A DNA stretch of 64,000 bases from an uncultured Blautia sp. Lineage in GTDB: Bacteria; Bacillota; Clostridia; Lachnospirales; Lachnospiraceae. The stretch lies in contig UQHF01000016.1 in the NCBI GenBank assembly GCA_900540785.1, positions 1-64,000 of the forward strand. Reading direction: 5' to 3'. The translations under genes and the position numbers were made by a program. The notes beneath the pieces are model-generated. The model was not told where the DNA came from, searched no databases, and saw only the letters and a program-made list of their open reading frames with translations. Below, piece by piece: positions 18,798 to 28,136 of this stretch (positions are counted from its first letter, which is position 1; every line of letters begins with the position of its first letter).

Positions 18798-20274
18798 GGA
18801 ACTGATCCTGGAAGGCTTACATGCTATCATTGACTGGGAAGAACTGGGGATGCAGGTGGTACACATGGCGCATAATGGAAAAGAGGCGCTTGAACTGTTT
18901 GAAAAAGAGCCCGTGGATATTATTGTGACAGATGTGGAAATGCCTGTTCTGAACGGACTTGGCTTTTTAAAGGCTCTGAGAGAGAAAAACACGAGGAGCC
19001 GCTGTGTGATCTTAACAGGATATGATGAGTTTGAGTATGCAAGAAAAGCCATCAGTCTCGATGTGGAGGATTATATTTTAAAGCCCATTGATGATGAAAA
19101 GCTGACAGAAGTTTTAAAGACCGCGGCGCGAAAGCTTGATGAGGAGGACAGAAGCCGGGCAGCAGATATGGAAAAGAAAATCGGCTGGAAACAGTTTCTG
19201 GAAGGAAGATTAAATGAAGAAGAGGGAAGGAAATATCTGGAGCTTCTCCCGGAAATCACAGGGACCTTAACTGTGGCGATGATGAAGCTGGAACCGGAGA
19301 GCCTGCAGAGAACAGGAATGACGGAGCTTCTCTGTTATATCCGGGAAAAAGATGAGAGGATACGGCCTCTTTATCTCACGCCGGACAGTCTTCTTCTGTT
19401 TTTCTATTCAGCGGAGGAAGAGGATATGATCCGATATTTTTCTGCTTTTCAGAACGGACTTGAGGAGGAACTGGGCGTATTTACTTTTATCAGTATCAGC
19501 AATCCCGCGGATTCCTATGAAACCCTTTCGAAATGCTACAAAATATGTACAAGGCTTCAGAAGTACAGAATGATCGACGGATATGGAAGCTGTGTAGATG
19601 AAAAGCACGTGGAGCACAGAATGTCGGGAGATGTTTCTATTGACAGCATGACCCTTCGAAAGCTGATCCTGAAAAAGGATAAAGAAGGCGCGCTCAATTA
19701 CATAGAAGACCTTTTTATCAACAATATCCGGGAATCGGTAGACGTTGACATTCTCTATCAGATGTCTCTGAAAATCGCGCTTATCCTTCAGGACATTAAG
19801 GTGGAGTATAAGCTTGCAAAAGTAAAGAAGATGCAGGATCTTACCGATATGCTTGAGAAAATATACCAGGCGGAGGATATTTACGGACTCAAAAAGATTT
19901 TCATCGGGGAAATTACGGATATTATCACGTATCTTCATACGGAAAATTCTCAGTATACGCCGGTTGTGCGGCAGATTATGGACGAAGTGGAGAAAAATTA
20001 CAGAGAAGATATGAACTTAAAGACGCTCGCCTACAAATATCATATGAATGCTTCTTATCTGGGACAGATTTTTCAGAAAGAGGTGGGATGTTCCTTTAAC
20101 CAGCATTTGAACAATACGAAAAATAAGATTGCAAAAGACTTAATTCTCAATACAAACATGAAAATTAATGAAATTGCGGCAGAAGTAGGGTATCCGGATA
20201 CCAGTTATTTTTACCGCAAATTTAAACAATGCTTTGGCGTGTCTCCCGCATCTCTTCGGGAAATGCGCAAATAA
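18769..20274 (+). CDS. YesN-type response regulator with AraC DNA-binding domain
   Basis: This 501-residue protein starts with a receiver domain (MKTVMLVEDEELILEG, phospho-acceptor Asp55 in IIVTDVEMPVLNG, Lys of YILKP near 104), has a variable middle region, and ends with two AraC-type helix-turn-helix motifs (LKTLAYKYHMNASYLGQIF and INEIAAEVGYPDTSYFYRKF). The ATG at 18769 is chosen over upstream ones because GAGGAGGA lies eight bases before it and the receiver begins there. It overlaps the kinase gene by 29 bases, implying translational coupling. It should activate the ABC transporter operon that starts 180 bases downstream. Confidence 0.92.
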   Translation: MKTVMLVEDEELILEGLHAIIDWEELGMQVVHMAHNGKEALELFEKEPVDIIVTDVEMPVLNGLGFLKALREKNTRSRCVILTGYDEFEYARKAISLDVEDYILKPIDDEKLTEVLKTAARKLDEEDRSRAADMEKKIGWKQFLEGRLNEEEGRKYLELLPEITGTLTVAMMKLEPESLQRTGMTELLCYIREKDERIRPLYLTPDSLLLFFYSAEEEDMIRYFSAFQNGLEEELGVFTFISISNPADSYETLSKCYKICTRLQKYRMIDGYGSCVDEKHVEHRMSGDVSIDSMTLRKLILKKDKEGALNYIEDLFINNIRESVDVDILYQMSLKIALILQDIKVEYKLAKVKKMQDLTDMLEKIYQAEDIYGLKKIFIGEITDIITYLHTENSQYTPVVRQIMDEVEKNYREDMNLKTLAYKYHMNASYLGQIFQKEVGCSFNQHLNNTKNKIAKDLILNTNMKINEIAAEVGYPDTSYFYRKFKQCFGVSPASLREMRK

Positions 20275-20292
20275 GAGCAAAATGTAAAAAAT

Positions 20293-20398
20293 CTGACACA
20301 TTTCTACAATCTCCTAGAATATGTACAAGAAACCTAAAAGTTTTCGACTAGGATTCTTTCCGTACTTTGCGTATAGTAAATATATACAAAAAGTACGG
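20293..20398 (+). promoter_or_regulatory. promoter and leader of the sugar ABC operon
   Basis: CTGACA (20293-20298) and TAGAAT (20315-20320) are 16 bases apart. The transcribed leader contains CCGTACTTT (20360-20368) and its exact complement AAAGTACGG (20390-20398) around 21 AT-rich bases, which could be a regulator site or an RNA hairpin. The YesN-like regulator upstream is the likely activator, though its site was not identified. Confidence 0.5.
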
Positions 20399-20452
20399 AG
20401 AGATGACAAGCCGGCTGTGATTTCTGACGTACATAAGAGGGAGGTCAATACA

Positions 20453-21433
20453 TTGATAAGTAAGAAAAAAGCTCCTGCAAAAGTAAAAGAAGACAGCAAA
20501 AAAGAAGGTCTTTCCTTCTGGGCGCGTCTCAAAATGAATAAGGAACTTTTAGTCTTGAGTCTTCCAGGCGCATTCTGGTTTCTGTGTTTCGCATATTTAC
20601 CGCTGTTCGGTATTTTTGTAGCATTTAAGAAATACCGTCTTTACGGTGGATTTTTCAGCAGCTTATGGAACAGTGAATTCTGCGGTCTGGACAACTTCAA
20701 ATTCCTGTTCAGCAGCGGTGATGCGTGGATTGTTCTGCGCAACACAGTACTTTACAATTTCTGTTTTATTATACTTGGTGTGGTACTGCCGATCATTATG
20801 GCACTGCTTCTGAATGAACTTCGCAACAAAACAATGGCAAAGGTGTATCAAAGCGCCATGTTCCTGCCATATTTCCTTTCCTGGGTAGTCGTAAGCTACT
20901 GTGTATTCGCATTTTTAAATCCTTCCAAAGGATATTTCAACAGTGTTCTGCAGCAGTTTGGACACGAGGGGATTTCCTGGTATACAGAAAAAGCCTTCTG
21001 GCCGTTTATCATTATCATTATGAGCCAGTGGAAGGGAATCGGTTATAATACAGTTGTTTATCTGGCATCTATCTGCGGCATTAATAAAGAATATTATGAG
21101 GCTGCTGTGCTGGACGGAGCAACAAAATGGCAGCAGATCAAATACATTACACTGCCTCTTTTAAGACCTGTTATTACAATCCTGCTGATCATGGCAATGG
21201 GCGGTATCTTCAAGGCAGACTTTGGTCTGTTCTATCAGCTTCCTATGGACTCCGGCCCGCTGTACAGTGTGACAAATGTGCTGGATACTTATATTTTCCG
21301 TGCGTTAAAGACAAACGGAGAGCTTGGTATGAGCTCCGCAGCAGCGCTGTTCCAGTCCGTTGTAGGTTTTGTACTGCTTATGGTCTGCAACAAAATTGTT
21401 TCCAAAGTAGACAGTGAAAACGCGTTATTCTAA
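20453..21433 (+). CDS. sugar ABC transporter permease, LplB type
   Basis: This roughly 326-residue inner-membrane permease has six or so hydrophobic segments and the permease loop EYYEAAVLDGATKWQQIKYI, the EAA motif that contacts the ATPase. It belongs to the carbohydrate-uptake-1 group close to B. subtilis LplB. The start is placed at TTG 20453 because AGGGAGG lies eight bases before it and the protein then opens with MISKKKA. The in-frame ATG at 20321 would add 44 residues translated from the promoter and hairpin region. The partner permease follows after 21 bases. No ATPase gene is present, as is usual where a shared MsmK-type ATPase serves many importers. Confidence 0.88.
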   Translation: MISKKKAPAKVKEDSKKEGLSFWARLKMNKELLVLSLPGAFWFLCFAYLPLFGIFVAFKKYRLYGGFFSSLWNSEFCGLDNFKFLFSSGDAWIVLRNTVLYNFCFIILGVVLPIIMALLLNELRNKTMAKVYQSAMFLPYFLSWVVVSYCVFAFLNPSKGYFNSVLQQFGHEGISWYTEKAFWPFIIIIMSQWKGIGYNTVVYLASICGINKEYYEAAVLDGATKWQQIKYITLPLLRPVITILLIMAMGGIFKADFGLFYQLPMDSGPLYSVTNVLDTYIFRALKTNGELGMSSAAALFQSVVGFVLLMVCNKIVSKVDSENALF

Positions 21434-21454
21434 GAAAGGGGGAAGAGAGCGGCT

Positions 21455-22420
21455 ATGACATTTGCAGAGAGAAGAGCGGAAAAAAAGAAAGAAAAAATGA
21501 TTCGCAAAATGGAAGAGCAGCAGTGCGAGTGGAATAAAATTAAAAAGCCTACCAATGTGCTGATCAATATTTTCCTTGCTATCTGTTCCCTTGCAGCGGT
21601 AATCCCGTTTATCTTTGTTATCATCATTTCTCTTACAGACGAGGAATGCCTGACTATGAACGGATACCGTTTTATTCCGGAGAAATGGAGCCTGTTTGCC
21701 TATAATTACATTATAGAGGCGGGAGAAAACATTATCCGAAGCTATGGCGTTACCATTCTTGTTACAGTAGTGGGTACTCTTCTTGGATTATTCCTTACAG
21801 GAACATATGCGTACGCACTGTCAAGAAAGACATATGCCTACAGAAAGTTTTTTACAAAGGTAATTACCATACCAATGATGTTTTCCGGCGGTATGATCGC
21901 CAATTACCTGATCGTCACAAAGGTATTAATGCTGAAGGATACCATCTGGGCGCTGATTCTTCCGCTTGCCCTGAACTCCTTTAACGTAATCGTGCTCCGT
22001 ACCTTCTTTAAGACGAGCATACCGGATTCGGTTATTGAATCTGCGAAAATCGACGGAGCATCTGAGTGGAAGCTATTCTTTAAGATCGTCATTCCGATGG
22101 CGCTTCCGGGACTTGCAACAATCGGTCTTTTCCTGACTCTTGGTTACTGGAACGACTGGTTCAACGCCATGATGTACATGGACTCCAAACAGTGGGTACC
22201 GCTTCAGTATCTCCTGATCCAGATCGAGAGTTCCATTGACTGGCTGGCAAGCAATAAAGGCGTAATGGGTGTGGACGGCGTAATTGCGGCGGCAAACCTG
22301 CCAAGAGAGACGATCAAGATGGCAATCGTAGTAATTTCCACCTTACCGATTATTTTTGCCTATCCATTTTTCCAGAGATACTTTGTCAATGGACTTACAA
22401 TCGGTTCTGTAAAAGAATGA
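21455..22420 (+). CDS. sugar ABC transporter permease, YtcP type
   Basis: This 321-residue second permease has six hydrophobic segments, the EAA-loop variant VIESAKIDGASEWKLFFKI, and the terminal FFQRYFVNGLTIGSVKE typical of YtcP/AraQ-like partners. The N-terminal 30 residues are strongly charged, and the first membrane segment begins near residue 30. It pairs with the LplB-type permease immediately upstream and is followed after 26 bases by the binding protein gene, giving the standard import operon order. Imported material would be glycan oligosaccharides, to be cut by the cytoplasmic mannosidases encoded around it. Confidence 0.92.
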   Translation: MTFAERRAEKKKEKMIRKMEEQQCEWNKIKKPTNVLINIFLAICSLAAVIPFIFVIIISLTDEECLTMNGYRFIPEKWSLFAYNYIIEAGENIIRSYGVTILVTVVGTLLGLFLTGTYAYALSRKTYAYRKFFTKVITIPMMFSGGMIANYLIVTKVLMLKDTIWALILPLALNSFNVIVLRTFFKTSIPDSVIESAKIDGASEWKLFFKIVIPMALPGLATIGLFLTLGYWNDWFNAMMYMDSKQWVPLQYLLIQIESSIDWLASNKGVMGVDGVIAAANLPRETIKMAIVVISTLPIIFAYPFFQRYFVNGLTIGSVKE

Positions 22421-22446
22421 TACACAGTTTATAAAGGAGAAGAGTC

Positions 22447-23952
22447 ATGAAGTTTAAAAAATTCAAAAGATTCGCAGCAGTTGCCTTATCTGCTGTTATG
22501 ACAGTAGGACTTCTGTCCGGCTGCGGAAAAGAGAAAAAAGACGGCAAAGATGTTGTAGAGCTTACCTGGTATCAGGTTGGAGATACACAGAAAGACCAGC
22601 AGCAGGTAATTGATAAAGTCAATGAATACACAGAAGAAAAAATCGGTGTAAGATTAAATGTAATCAGCGTAGGCTGGGGTGATTACAACCAGAAAATGCA
22701 GGTTGTGATCAATACAGGAGATAAGTGGGATCTCTGCTTTACCTGTTCTTGGACAAACGATTACCTTCAGAATGCACAGAAGGGCGCTTTCCTTGAGCTG
22801 GACGAATACCTTCAGAACGAAGGAAAAGAAATGTACGACAAAATCGATCCGCGTTTCTGGCAGGCAGCTACTGTAAAGGGAAAGATTTACGGTGTGCCTC
22901 ACGAAAAAGAAATCGGTTCTGTTCCGATGTGGGTATTTACAAAAGAGTATGTAGACAAGTATGATATTCCATATCAGGATATTCACACACTGGAAGACCT
23001 GGAGCCGTGGCTGAAACTGATCCAGGAAAAAGAGCCGGACGTAGTTCCTATGTACCTTACAAAAGATTACTCCGCACCGACTTATATGGACAAGATCCAG
23101 GACCCGATCGGTATTGAATACGGCGATGACACTCTGAAAGTACAGAACGTATTTGAGACAGAGAAAATGCAGTCCACACTTGACGCTATGAGAAAATATT
23201 ATGAGGCAGGCTATATTAACAAAGATGCGGCAACTGCTTCTGATGACAAATCCATCAAGCGTTTTGTGACAAAAGGCGACGGACAGCCATATGCAGAGCT
23301 TATCTGGAGCAAAGACCTTGGATATGAGGTAGTTGCAACACAGATCATGGACACACAGGTAACAAACGCATCTGCACGAGGCGCTCTGACAGCAGTAAAC
23401 AAAAACACAGAGCATCCGGAAAAATGTATTGAGTTCTTAAATCTTGTAAATACAGACGAATATTTAAGAAACCTTCTGAACTACGGTATTGAAGGCGTTC
23501 ACTGGGATAAGGTAGAAGTTCCGGAGGACGAGGCAAAGGCAGCAGAAGGAAAAGATTATGTTCTTGATTACAAAGTAAAATTAAATCCGGAAAAACAGAA
23601 AGATTACGCAGTATCCTACTTTGTACAGGGCGGAATGTTCAACACAGCGGTTCTGGAAAATGAGCCGATCGACAAGTGGGCAACATTTAAAGAGTTTAAC
23701 GATGCTTCAGCGGAAGCGCCGTCATTCGGATTCGACTTTGACCTTGAGCCTGTAAGCACAGAGGTGGCAGGTTTTAGAAATGTTCTGGACGAATTTGGAA
23801 GATCTCTTTACACAGGCTCTGTAGACCCTGAGGAATATCTTCCAAAACTTCAGGAGAAACTGGAAGCAACAGGTGTACAGAAGGTTATTGATGAGATGCA
23901 GAATCAGATTGACGAGTGGAAAGCCGGAAGCACAGACAAAGAGGCAGAATAA
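22447..23952 (+). CDS. extracellular sugar-binding lipoprotein of the ABC transporter
   Basis: This 501-residue lipoprotein has a basic start, a hydrophobic segment and the lipobox LLSGC, with Cys26 as the lipid anchor. The mature part has the two-lobed solute-binding fold, with LTWYQVGDTQKD at the start and PEKCIEFLNLVNTDEYLRN near the hinge. The large size (about 500 residues) is typical of binding proteins for oligosaccharides, like LipO/YtcQ, rather than single sugars. It is the third gene of the transporter operon, and the isomerase follows after 15 bases. Ligand identity is inferred from the surrounding mannosidases and is not visible in the sequence. Confidence 0.92.
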   Translation: MKFKKFKRFAAVALSAVMTVGLLSGCGKEKKDGKDVVELTWYQVGDTQKDQQQVIDKVNEYTEEKIGVRLNVISVGWGDYNQKMQVVINTGDKWDLCFTCSWTNDYLQNAQKGAFLELDEYLQNEGKEMYDKIDPRFWQAATVKGKIYGVPHEKEIGSVPMWVFTKEYVDKYDIPYQDIHTLEDLEPWLKLIQEKEPDVVPMYLTKDYSAPTYMDKIQDPIGIEYGDDTLKVQNVFETEKMQSTLDAMRKYYEAGYINKDAATASDDKSIKRFVTKGDGQPYAELIWSKDLGYEVVATQIMDTQVTNASARGALTAVNKNTEHPEKCIEFLNLVNTDEYLRNLLNYGIEGVHWDKVEVPEDEAKAAEGKDYVLDYKVKLNPEKQKDYAVSYFVQGGMFNTAVLENEPIDKWATFKEFNDASAEAPSFGFDFDLEPVSTEVAGFRNVLDEFGRSLYTGSVDPEEYLPKLQEKLEATGVQKVIDEMQNQIDEWKAGSTDKEAE

Positions 23953-23967
23953 AAGGAGAGACAGAAA

Positions 23968-24651
23968 ATGAAGCGTTCAGAAATTAACCAGGCATTAAAA
24001 GAAATGGAAGCAATGGCTGCAAAATGTGGTTTTCAGATTCCTCCGTTTTGTAACTTCACACCGGAAGAATGGGCAGAAAAAGGCCATGATTATGACGAAG
24101 TAAGAGAAAATATGCTGGGCTGGGATATTACAGATTACGGTCTTGGAAAATTTGATGAGGTTGGATTTTCTCTTATCACTCTCCGCAACGGAAATGTAAA
24201 AATGCCGGAGAAATACACAAAAACATATGCGGAAAAGCTTCTCTACATCAAAGAGGGACAGAGCGCGCCGATGCATTTCCACTGGAATAAAATGGAAGAC
24301 ATCATCAACAGAGGCGGCGGAAACGTGTTGATCCGTGTTTATAACTCCACAGAGGACGGAAAATTTGCAGATACAGACGTAACTGTTCACTGCGACGGAC
24401 GCGAGTTTACTGTTCCGGCAGGAACACAGGTAAAACTCTGCCCTGGAGAGAGCATTACCATTTACAAATATATGTACCATGATTTCGAACTGGAATCAGG
24501 TACAGGTCCGGTTCTTCTGGGAGAAGTTTCCATGTGCAACGACGACGAGAACGACAACCGTTTCTACGAGCCAATCGGACGTTTCCCGACGATCGAGGAA
24601 GACGAACCGGCATACCGCCTGCTTTGCACAGAGTATCCACAGGCTAAATAA
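23968..24651 (+). CDS. D-lyxose/D-mannose isomerase family protein
   Basis: This 227-residue cupin-fold protein belongs to the D-lyxose ketol-isomerase family, which interconverts D-lyxose and D-xylulose and in several characterised members also D-mannose and D-fructose. Metal ligands are expected from HFHWNKMEDIINRGGG (two His and a Glu) and the later His in YMYHDFELE. The family signature stretches WDITDYG, FADTDVTV and DNRF are all present. It sits between the binding protein and beta-mannosidase genes in one operon with 15- and 17-base gaps. That position suggests it isomerises mannose released by the glycosidases. A related copy lies at 63111-63839. Confidence 0.88.
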   Translation: MKRSEINQALKEMEAMAAKCGFQIPPFCNFTPEEWAEKGHDYDEVRENMLGWDITDYGLGKFDEVGFSLITLRNGNVKMPEKYTKTYAEKLLYIKEGQSAPMHFHWNKMEDIINRGGGNVLIRVYNSTEDGKFADTDVTVHCDGREFTVPAGTQVKLCPGESITIYKYMYHDFELESGTGPVLLGEVSMCNDDENDNRFYEPIGRFPTIEEDEPAYRLLCTEYPQAK

Positions 24652-24668
24652 AACAACAGGAGGCGCAG

Positions 24669-27158
24669 ATGATTTCATTAAAATTAGATACAGGCTGGAA
24701 AATGCGTGAGACAGAGAACGGACAGTGGCAGACCGCGGTTGTTCCGGGAACGGTTTACACAGACCTTTTGAGAGAGGGGAATATGAAAAATCCTTTCTGG
24801 AAGGATAATGAGGACGAAATTTGCAGTCTGATGGAAAAAGATTATGAATACATCTGCCAGGTACAGGTCAGCGAGAAATTGCTGGCCTGTAATCAGGTTA
24901 TGCTGCATTTTGAGGGGCTTGACACACTGGCAGAGATTTATGTAAACGGACAGTATGCAGGGGAGGCAAAAAGCCAGCACCGCATCTGGGAATATAAGGT
25001 AAAAGAGCTTCTTCATGAAGGAGAAAATGAACTTCGCGTTGTCTTTCGTTCTCCTTTAAAGTGGATTGCAGAGGCTTACAAAAAATACGGCAATATCGGA
25101 AATGAAGATACATACGAAGGTTTTATGCACCTTCGAAAAGCCCACTATATGTTTGGCTGGGACTGGGGCGCACATCTCCCGGACGCTGGAATTTTCCGCC
25201 CTGTCACACTTCTTGGAATCAACAGGGGAAGACTGGACAGCGTGTACGTCCGTCAGGAGCATGAGGAAGGAAAAGTAACCCTTCATTTTGAGCCGTCTGT
25301 TTTAAGGGAAGAATGCTCTTTAAAAGAAAAGTTTTCTTTCCGTGTAAAAGTTATATCTCCGGAAGGAGAAATTCTCTCTGATAAAGAAGAACAGGAGATT
25401 TCTTCTGTTGTCATTGAAAATCCAGAGCTCTGGTGGCCTAACGGAGTAGGGGAACAGCCTTTATATACCGTTTCTGTCACACTTTTCAATGAGCAGGGGC
25501 AGGAAGAAGACGTATGGGAGAGACGCATCGGTCTTCGCACCATGACAATGAAACGGGAAAAAGATAAGTGGGGCGAATGTTTTGCTCATGAAATAAACGG
25601 AAAAACGATTTTTGCAATGGGTGCAGATTATATTCCGGAGGATCACCTTCTTGGAAGAAGAAGCGAGGAGCGCACAAGACGTCTTCTTGAGGACTGTAAG
25701 CTGGCAAATTATAATTCTATCCGCGTGTGGGGCGGCGGCTTTTACCCGGACGACTGGTTTTTTGATATTTGCGATGAGCTTGGTCTTGTTGTGTGGGAGG
25801 ATTTTATGTTCGCCTGCTCCGTCTATGAGCTCACACCGGAATTTGAAGAAAATATCCGTCAGGAATTTATTGACAATGTGAAGCGTATCCGTCATCATGC
25901 CTGCCTTGGTTTATGGTGCGGAAACAACGAGATGGAAATGTTTGTGGATGAGAGATGCTGGGTGACAAAGCCGTCTGAGGTGAGAGATTATCTCTTTATG
26001 TACGAGCGTATCATTCCGGAAATTTTAAAAGAGTACGACCCGCAGACCTTCTACTGGCCGGCAAGTCCGTCCTCCGGCGGTTCTTTTGACGAGCCCAATG
26101 ACCCGAACAGAGGAGATGTCCATTACTGGAAGGTATGGCATGGAAACCGTCCGTTTTCCGAATACCGGAAATTTTATTTCCGCTATGCCTCCGAGTTTGG
26201 CTTCCAGGCATTTCCTTCCAGAAAAACACTGGAAGAAATCACAGACGATCCGGCAGATATGAATCCATTTTCTTATATTATGGAAAAACATCAGAGAAAT
26301 TACGGGGCGAACGGCAAAATCATGAATTATATGCAGCAGATGTACCGTTATCCCAATGATTTTGACCGGTTTATTTATTCCTCCCAGCTTCTCCAGGCGG
26401 ACGCCATTCGCTACGGTGTGGAGCATTTCCGGAGAAACCGAAACGACAACCGCTGCATGGGAGCTGTGTACTGGCAGTTAAACGACTGCTGGCCGGTTAT
26501 TTCCTGGTCCTCCATTGATTACTGCGGACGATGGAAAGCCCTTCATTATTTTGCAAAAAGATTTTTCGCGCCTGTCCTTGTTTCCTGTCAGGAGGAAGGA
26601 TGGCTTACGAGCGAGGCAAATATGAACCGTCAGCATTTTGGATTTGAGAAATCCATTCGCTTAAATGTAGCAAACGAAACTTTAAAGCCGCGCAGGATAA
26701 AAGTGAAGTGGACAATCCGCGATGCGTTTGGAAATCCGGTGGAAGAAAAAATGAAGGCTTATAAAGATATATGCGAGAAAATAGTGGAAGTTCCGCCGCT
26801 TTCTACAGTATGGCTTGATAAAATAGAGCTTCCGGAGATTGATGTGTTCAGTGAATACGTAAGCTTTGAAGGCTGGGAGGAAGATACCTGCGTTTCCGAG
26901 GGAACCGTGATTTTCTCTTATCCAAAATATTTCCGTTACGAAGATCCGAAGCTTACCTGTACTGTACAGGGCGATACCATTGAAATCACAGCGTCCGCTT
27001 ATGCAAAAAGCGTGGAAATCTTAAACGAGACAGAAGATCTGCTGCTTTCCGATAATTACTTTGATATGAATGCAGGGACGAAGAAGGTTAAGATTTTAAG
27101 AGGCGAGGCAAAAGGGCTGAAGCTCAGAAGTGTGTATGAGGGTATGGAGAATGTTTAA
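24669..27158 (+). CDS. GH2 beta-mannosidase
   Basis: This 829-residue enzyme has the GH2 beta-mannosidase layout: an N-terminal jelly roll (VVPGTVYTDLLREGNMKNPFW), immunoglobulin-like domains, a TIM barrel and C-terminal beta domains. The acid/base is Glu421 in LWCGNNEME and the nucleophile is Glu509 in YASEFGFQAFPS. The NPFW and WGGGFY stretches favour beta-mannosidase over beta-galactosidase. There is no signal peptide, so it should cleave the beta-1,4-mannose of an N-glycan core or mannan oligosaccharides inside the cell. It is the last gene of the transporter operon and is followed by a bidirectional terminator. Confidence 0.92.
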   Translation: MISLKLDTGWKMRETENGQWQTAVVPGTVYTDLLREGNMKNPFWKDNEDEICSLMEKDYEYICQVQVSEKLLACNQVMLHFEGLDTLAEIYVNGQYAGEAKSQHRIWEYKVKELLHEGENELRVVFRSPLKWIAEAYKKYGNIGNEDTYEGFMHLRKAHYMFGWDWGAHLPDAGIFRPVTLLGINRGRLDSVYVRQEHEEGKVTLHFEPSVLREECSLKEKFSFRVKVISPEGEILSDKEEQEISSVVIENPELWWPNGVGEQPLYTVSVTLFNEQGQEEDVWERRIGLRTMTMKREKDKWGECFAHEINGKTIFAMGADYIPEDHLLGRRSEERTRRLLEDCKLANYNSIRVWGGGFYPDDWFFDICDELGLVVWEDFMFACSVYELTPEFEENIRQEFIDNVKRIRHHACLGLWCGNNEMEMFVDERCWVTKPSEVRDYLFMYERIIPEILKEYDPQTFYWPASPSSGGSFDEPNDPNRGDVHYWKVWHGNRPFSEYRKFYFRYASEFGFQAFPSRKTLEEITDDPADMNPFSYIMEKHQRNYGANGKIMNYMQQMYRYPNDFDRFIYSSQLLQADAIRYGVEHFRRNRNDNRCMGAVYWQLNDCWPVISWSSIDYCGRWKALHYFAKRFFAPVLVSCQEEGWLTSEANMNRQHFGFEKSIRLNVANETLKPRRIKVKWTIRDAFGNPVEEKMKAYKDICEKIVEVPPLSTVWLDKIELPEIDVFSEYVSFEGWEEDTCVSEGTVIFSYPKYFRYEDPKLTCTVQGDTIEITASAYAKSVEILNETEDLLLSDNYFDMNAGTKKVKILRGEAKGLKLRSVYEGMENV

Positions 27159-27228
27159 TTTTTCCTGGCAATTTTAAAGGGTATCGTGCGTTGAATGGCA
27201 GCCGTCTCTGACGAAAGGTACAGTAAAC

Positions 27229-27295
27229 AAAAAGCCCAGTAAAGAGTGCAAAGCACCATTAATGGTGGCAAATCTCTTGACAGGGCTTTTTCTTT
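27229..27295. terminator. bidirectional terminator after the beta-mannosidase operon
   Basis: AAAAAGCCC (27229-27237) pairs with GGGCTTTTT (27283-27291). Inside lie AAAGAG/CTCTT and the perfect palindrome CACCATTAATGGTG (27254-27267). A-run and T-run flanks allow use from both sides. Nothing else was recognised between 27159 and the next promoter. Confidence 0.85.
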
Positions 27296-27401
27296 TTGTG
27301 GTGGGTAATCAAGAGGAAGAAAGGGATACAATTTGCTTTGTGGCAAATCAGATAATACCAACACTGGTATCACGATAATTCCGCACAAAAAGTAAGGAAT
27401 A

Positions 27402-27410
27402 TGTTATAAT
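27402..27410 (+). promoter_or_regulatory. extended -10 promoter of the XRE gene
   Basis: TG-T-TATAAT lies 30 bases before the XRE gene. No good -35 box is visible, as is common for extended -10 promoters. Confidence 0.5.
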
Positions 27411-27440
27411 AAGATGAATTTAAAATAAGGCGGTGGCTAA

Positions 27441-27665
27441 ATGGCAAAGCAAAAGTATTCTTTTGACAGCAAGATACATATTTATAGAGCTACAAAGCGA
27501 ATGAGCCAGCAGGAACTCGCTGACCTTGTTGGAGTATCTCGGCAAACAATTATACAGCTTGAAAGAAACCGATACAATCCGTCCATGTTGTTGGCATATA
27601 GTATCGCGAAAGTATTTGATGTAGCGATTGAAGATTTATTTGATTTTGAGGAGACAGAAAAATGA
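27441..27665 (+). CDS. XRE family transcriptional regulator (short)
   Basis: This 74-residue protein is almost entirely a Cro/C1-type helix-turn-helix: MSQQELADLVGVSRQTIIQLERNRYNPSMLLA, then IAKVFDVAIEDLFDFEE. This compact form, ending in the DLF motif, is frequent in Firmicutes beside small membrane-protein genes. Its stop overlaps the start of the next gene by four bases (ATGA), so the two are coupled. It probably regulates its own small operon. The local AT content is higher than in the flanking operons, which suggests an acquired patch. Confidence 0.88.
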   Translation: MAKQKYSFDSKIHIYRATKRMSQQELADLVGVSRQTIIQLERNRYNPSMLLAYSIAKVFDVAIEDLFDFEETEK

Positions 27666-27979
27666 TAGAATTGTTTGAGTCAATTATCAATAATAAAACA
27701 ATACTTGTAATAGGAACATATTACTGCGTACCTATTACCATTGCTGTAATTGTATTATTCTTTTTGAAAACATCACGAGATGAAAGAGGACGGGCAATTA
27801 TCGGAAAAGCGAGTATTATATCTACGATTGTGTTTATTATTCTTGTCAATGTTTTTGCAAAACTTTCTATGCGGACACCTATGGATTTTTATAGTATGGC
27901 TAACGGTGTACAATGGATATATAATATTGTATTAACGATACAGGTTGTTGCAATTTTGATATATAAGAAGATTGAATGA
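27662..27979 (+). CDS. small three-helix membrane protein
   Basis: This 105-residue protein has three likely membrane segments (about residues 13-34, 46-66 and 84-101) joined by short charged loops such as TSRDERGRA. It is translationally coupled to the XRE regulator by a four-base overlap. Small membrane proteins paired with short XRE proteins are common, often with unknown function. No catalytic or binding motif can be seen. No family is recognised with confidence. Confidence 0.75.
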   Translation: MIELFESIINNKTILVIGTYYCVPITIAVIVLFFLKTSRDERGRAIIGKASIISTIVFIILVNVFAKLSMRTPMDFYSMANGVQWIYNIVLTIQVVAILIYKKIE

Positions 27980-28136
27980 TGAATATTTTTCGTGCTTGTT
28001 TTCTTTGTGCTTCTTTGTTAAAAAACAGGCACGATTTTTTCAATGTAGATAGTAAGAAATACTTTACAATTAGAATGAAAAAAATTATAATAAAAGAGGA
28101 AGATAACTTACAACAATCTTGAAAGGAGTTGCTATT

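Noticed and set aside
20321..20452. N-terminal extension of the first ABC permease
   Set aside because: The extra 44 codons cross the promoter leader and an inverted repeat. TTG 20453 has AGGGAGG at eight bases.
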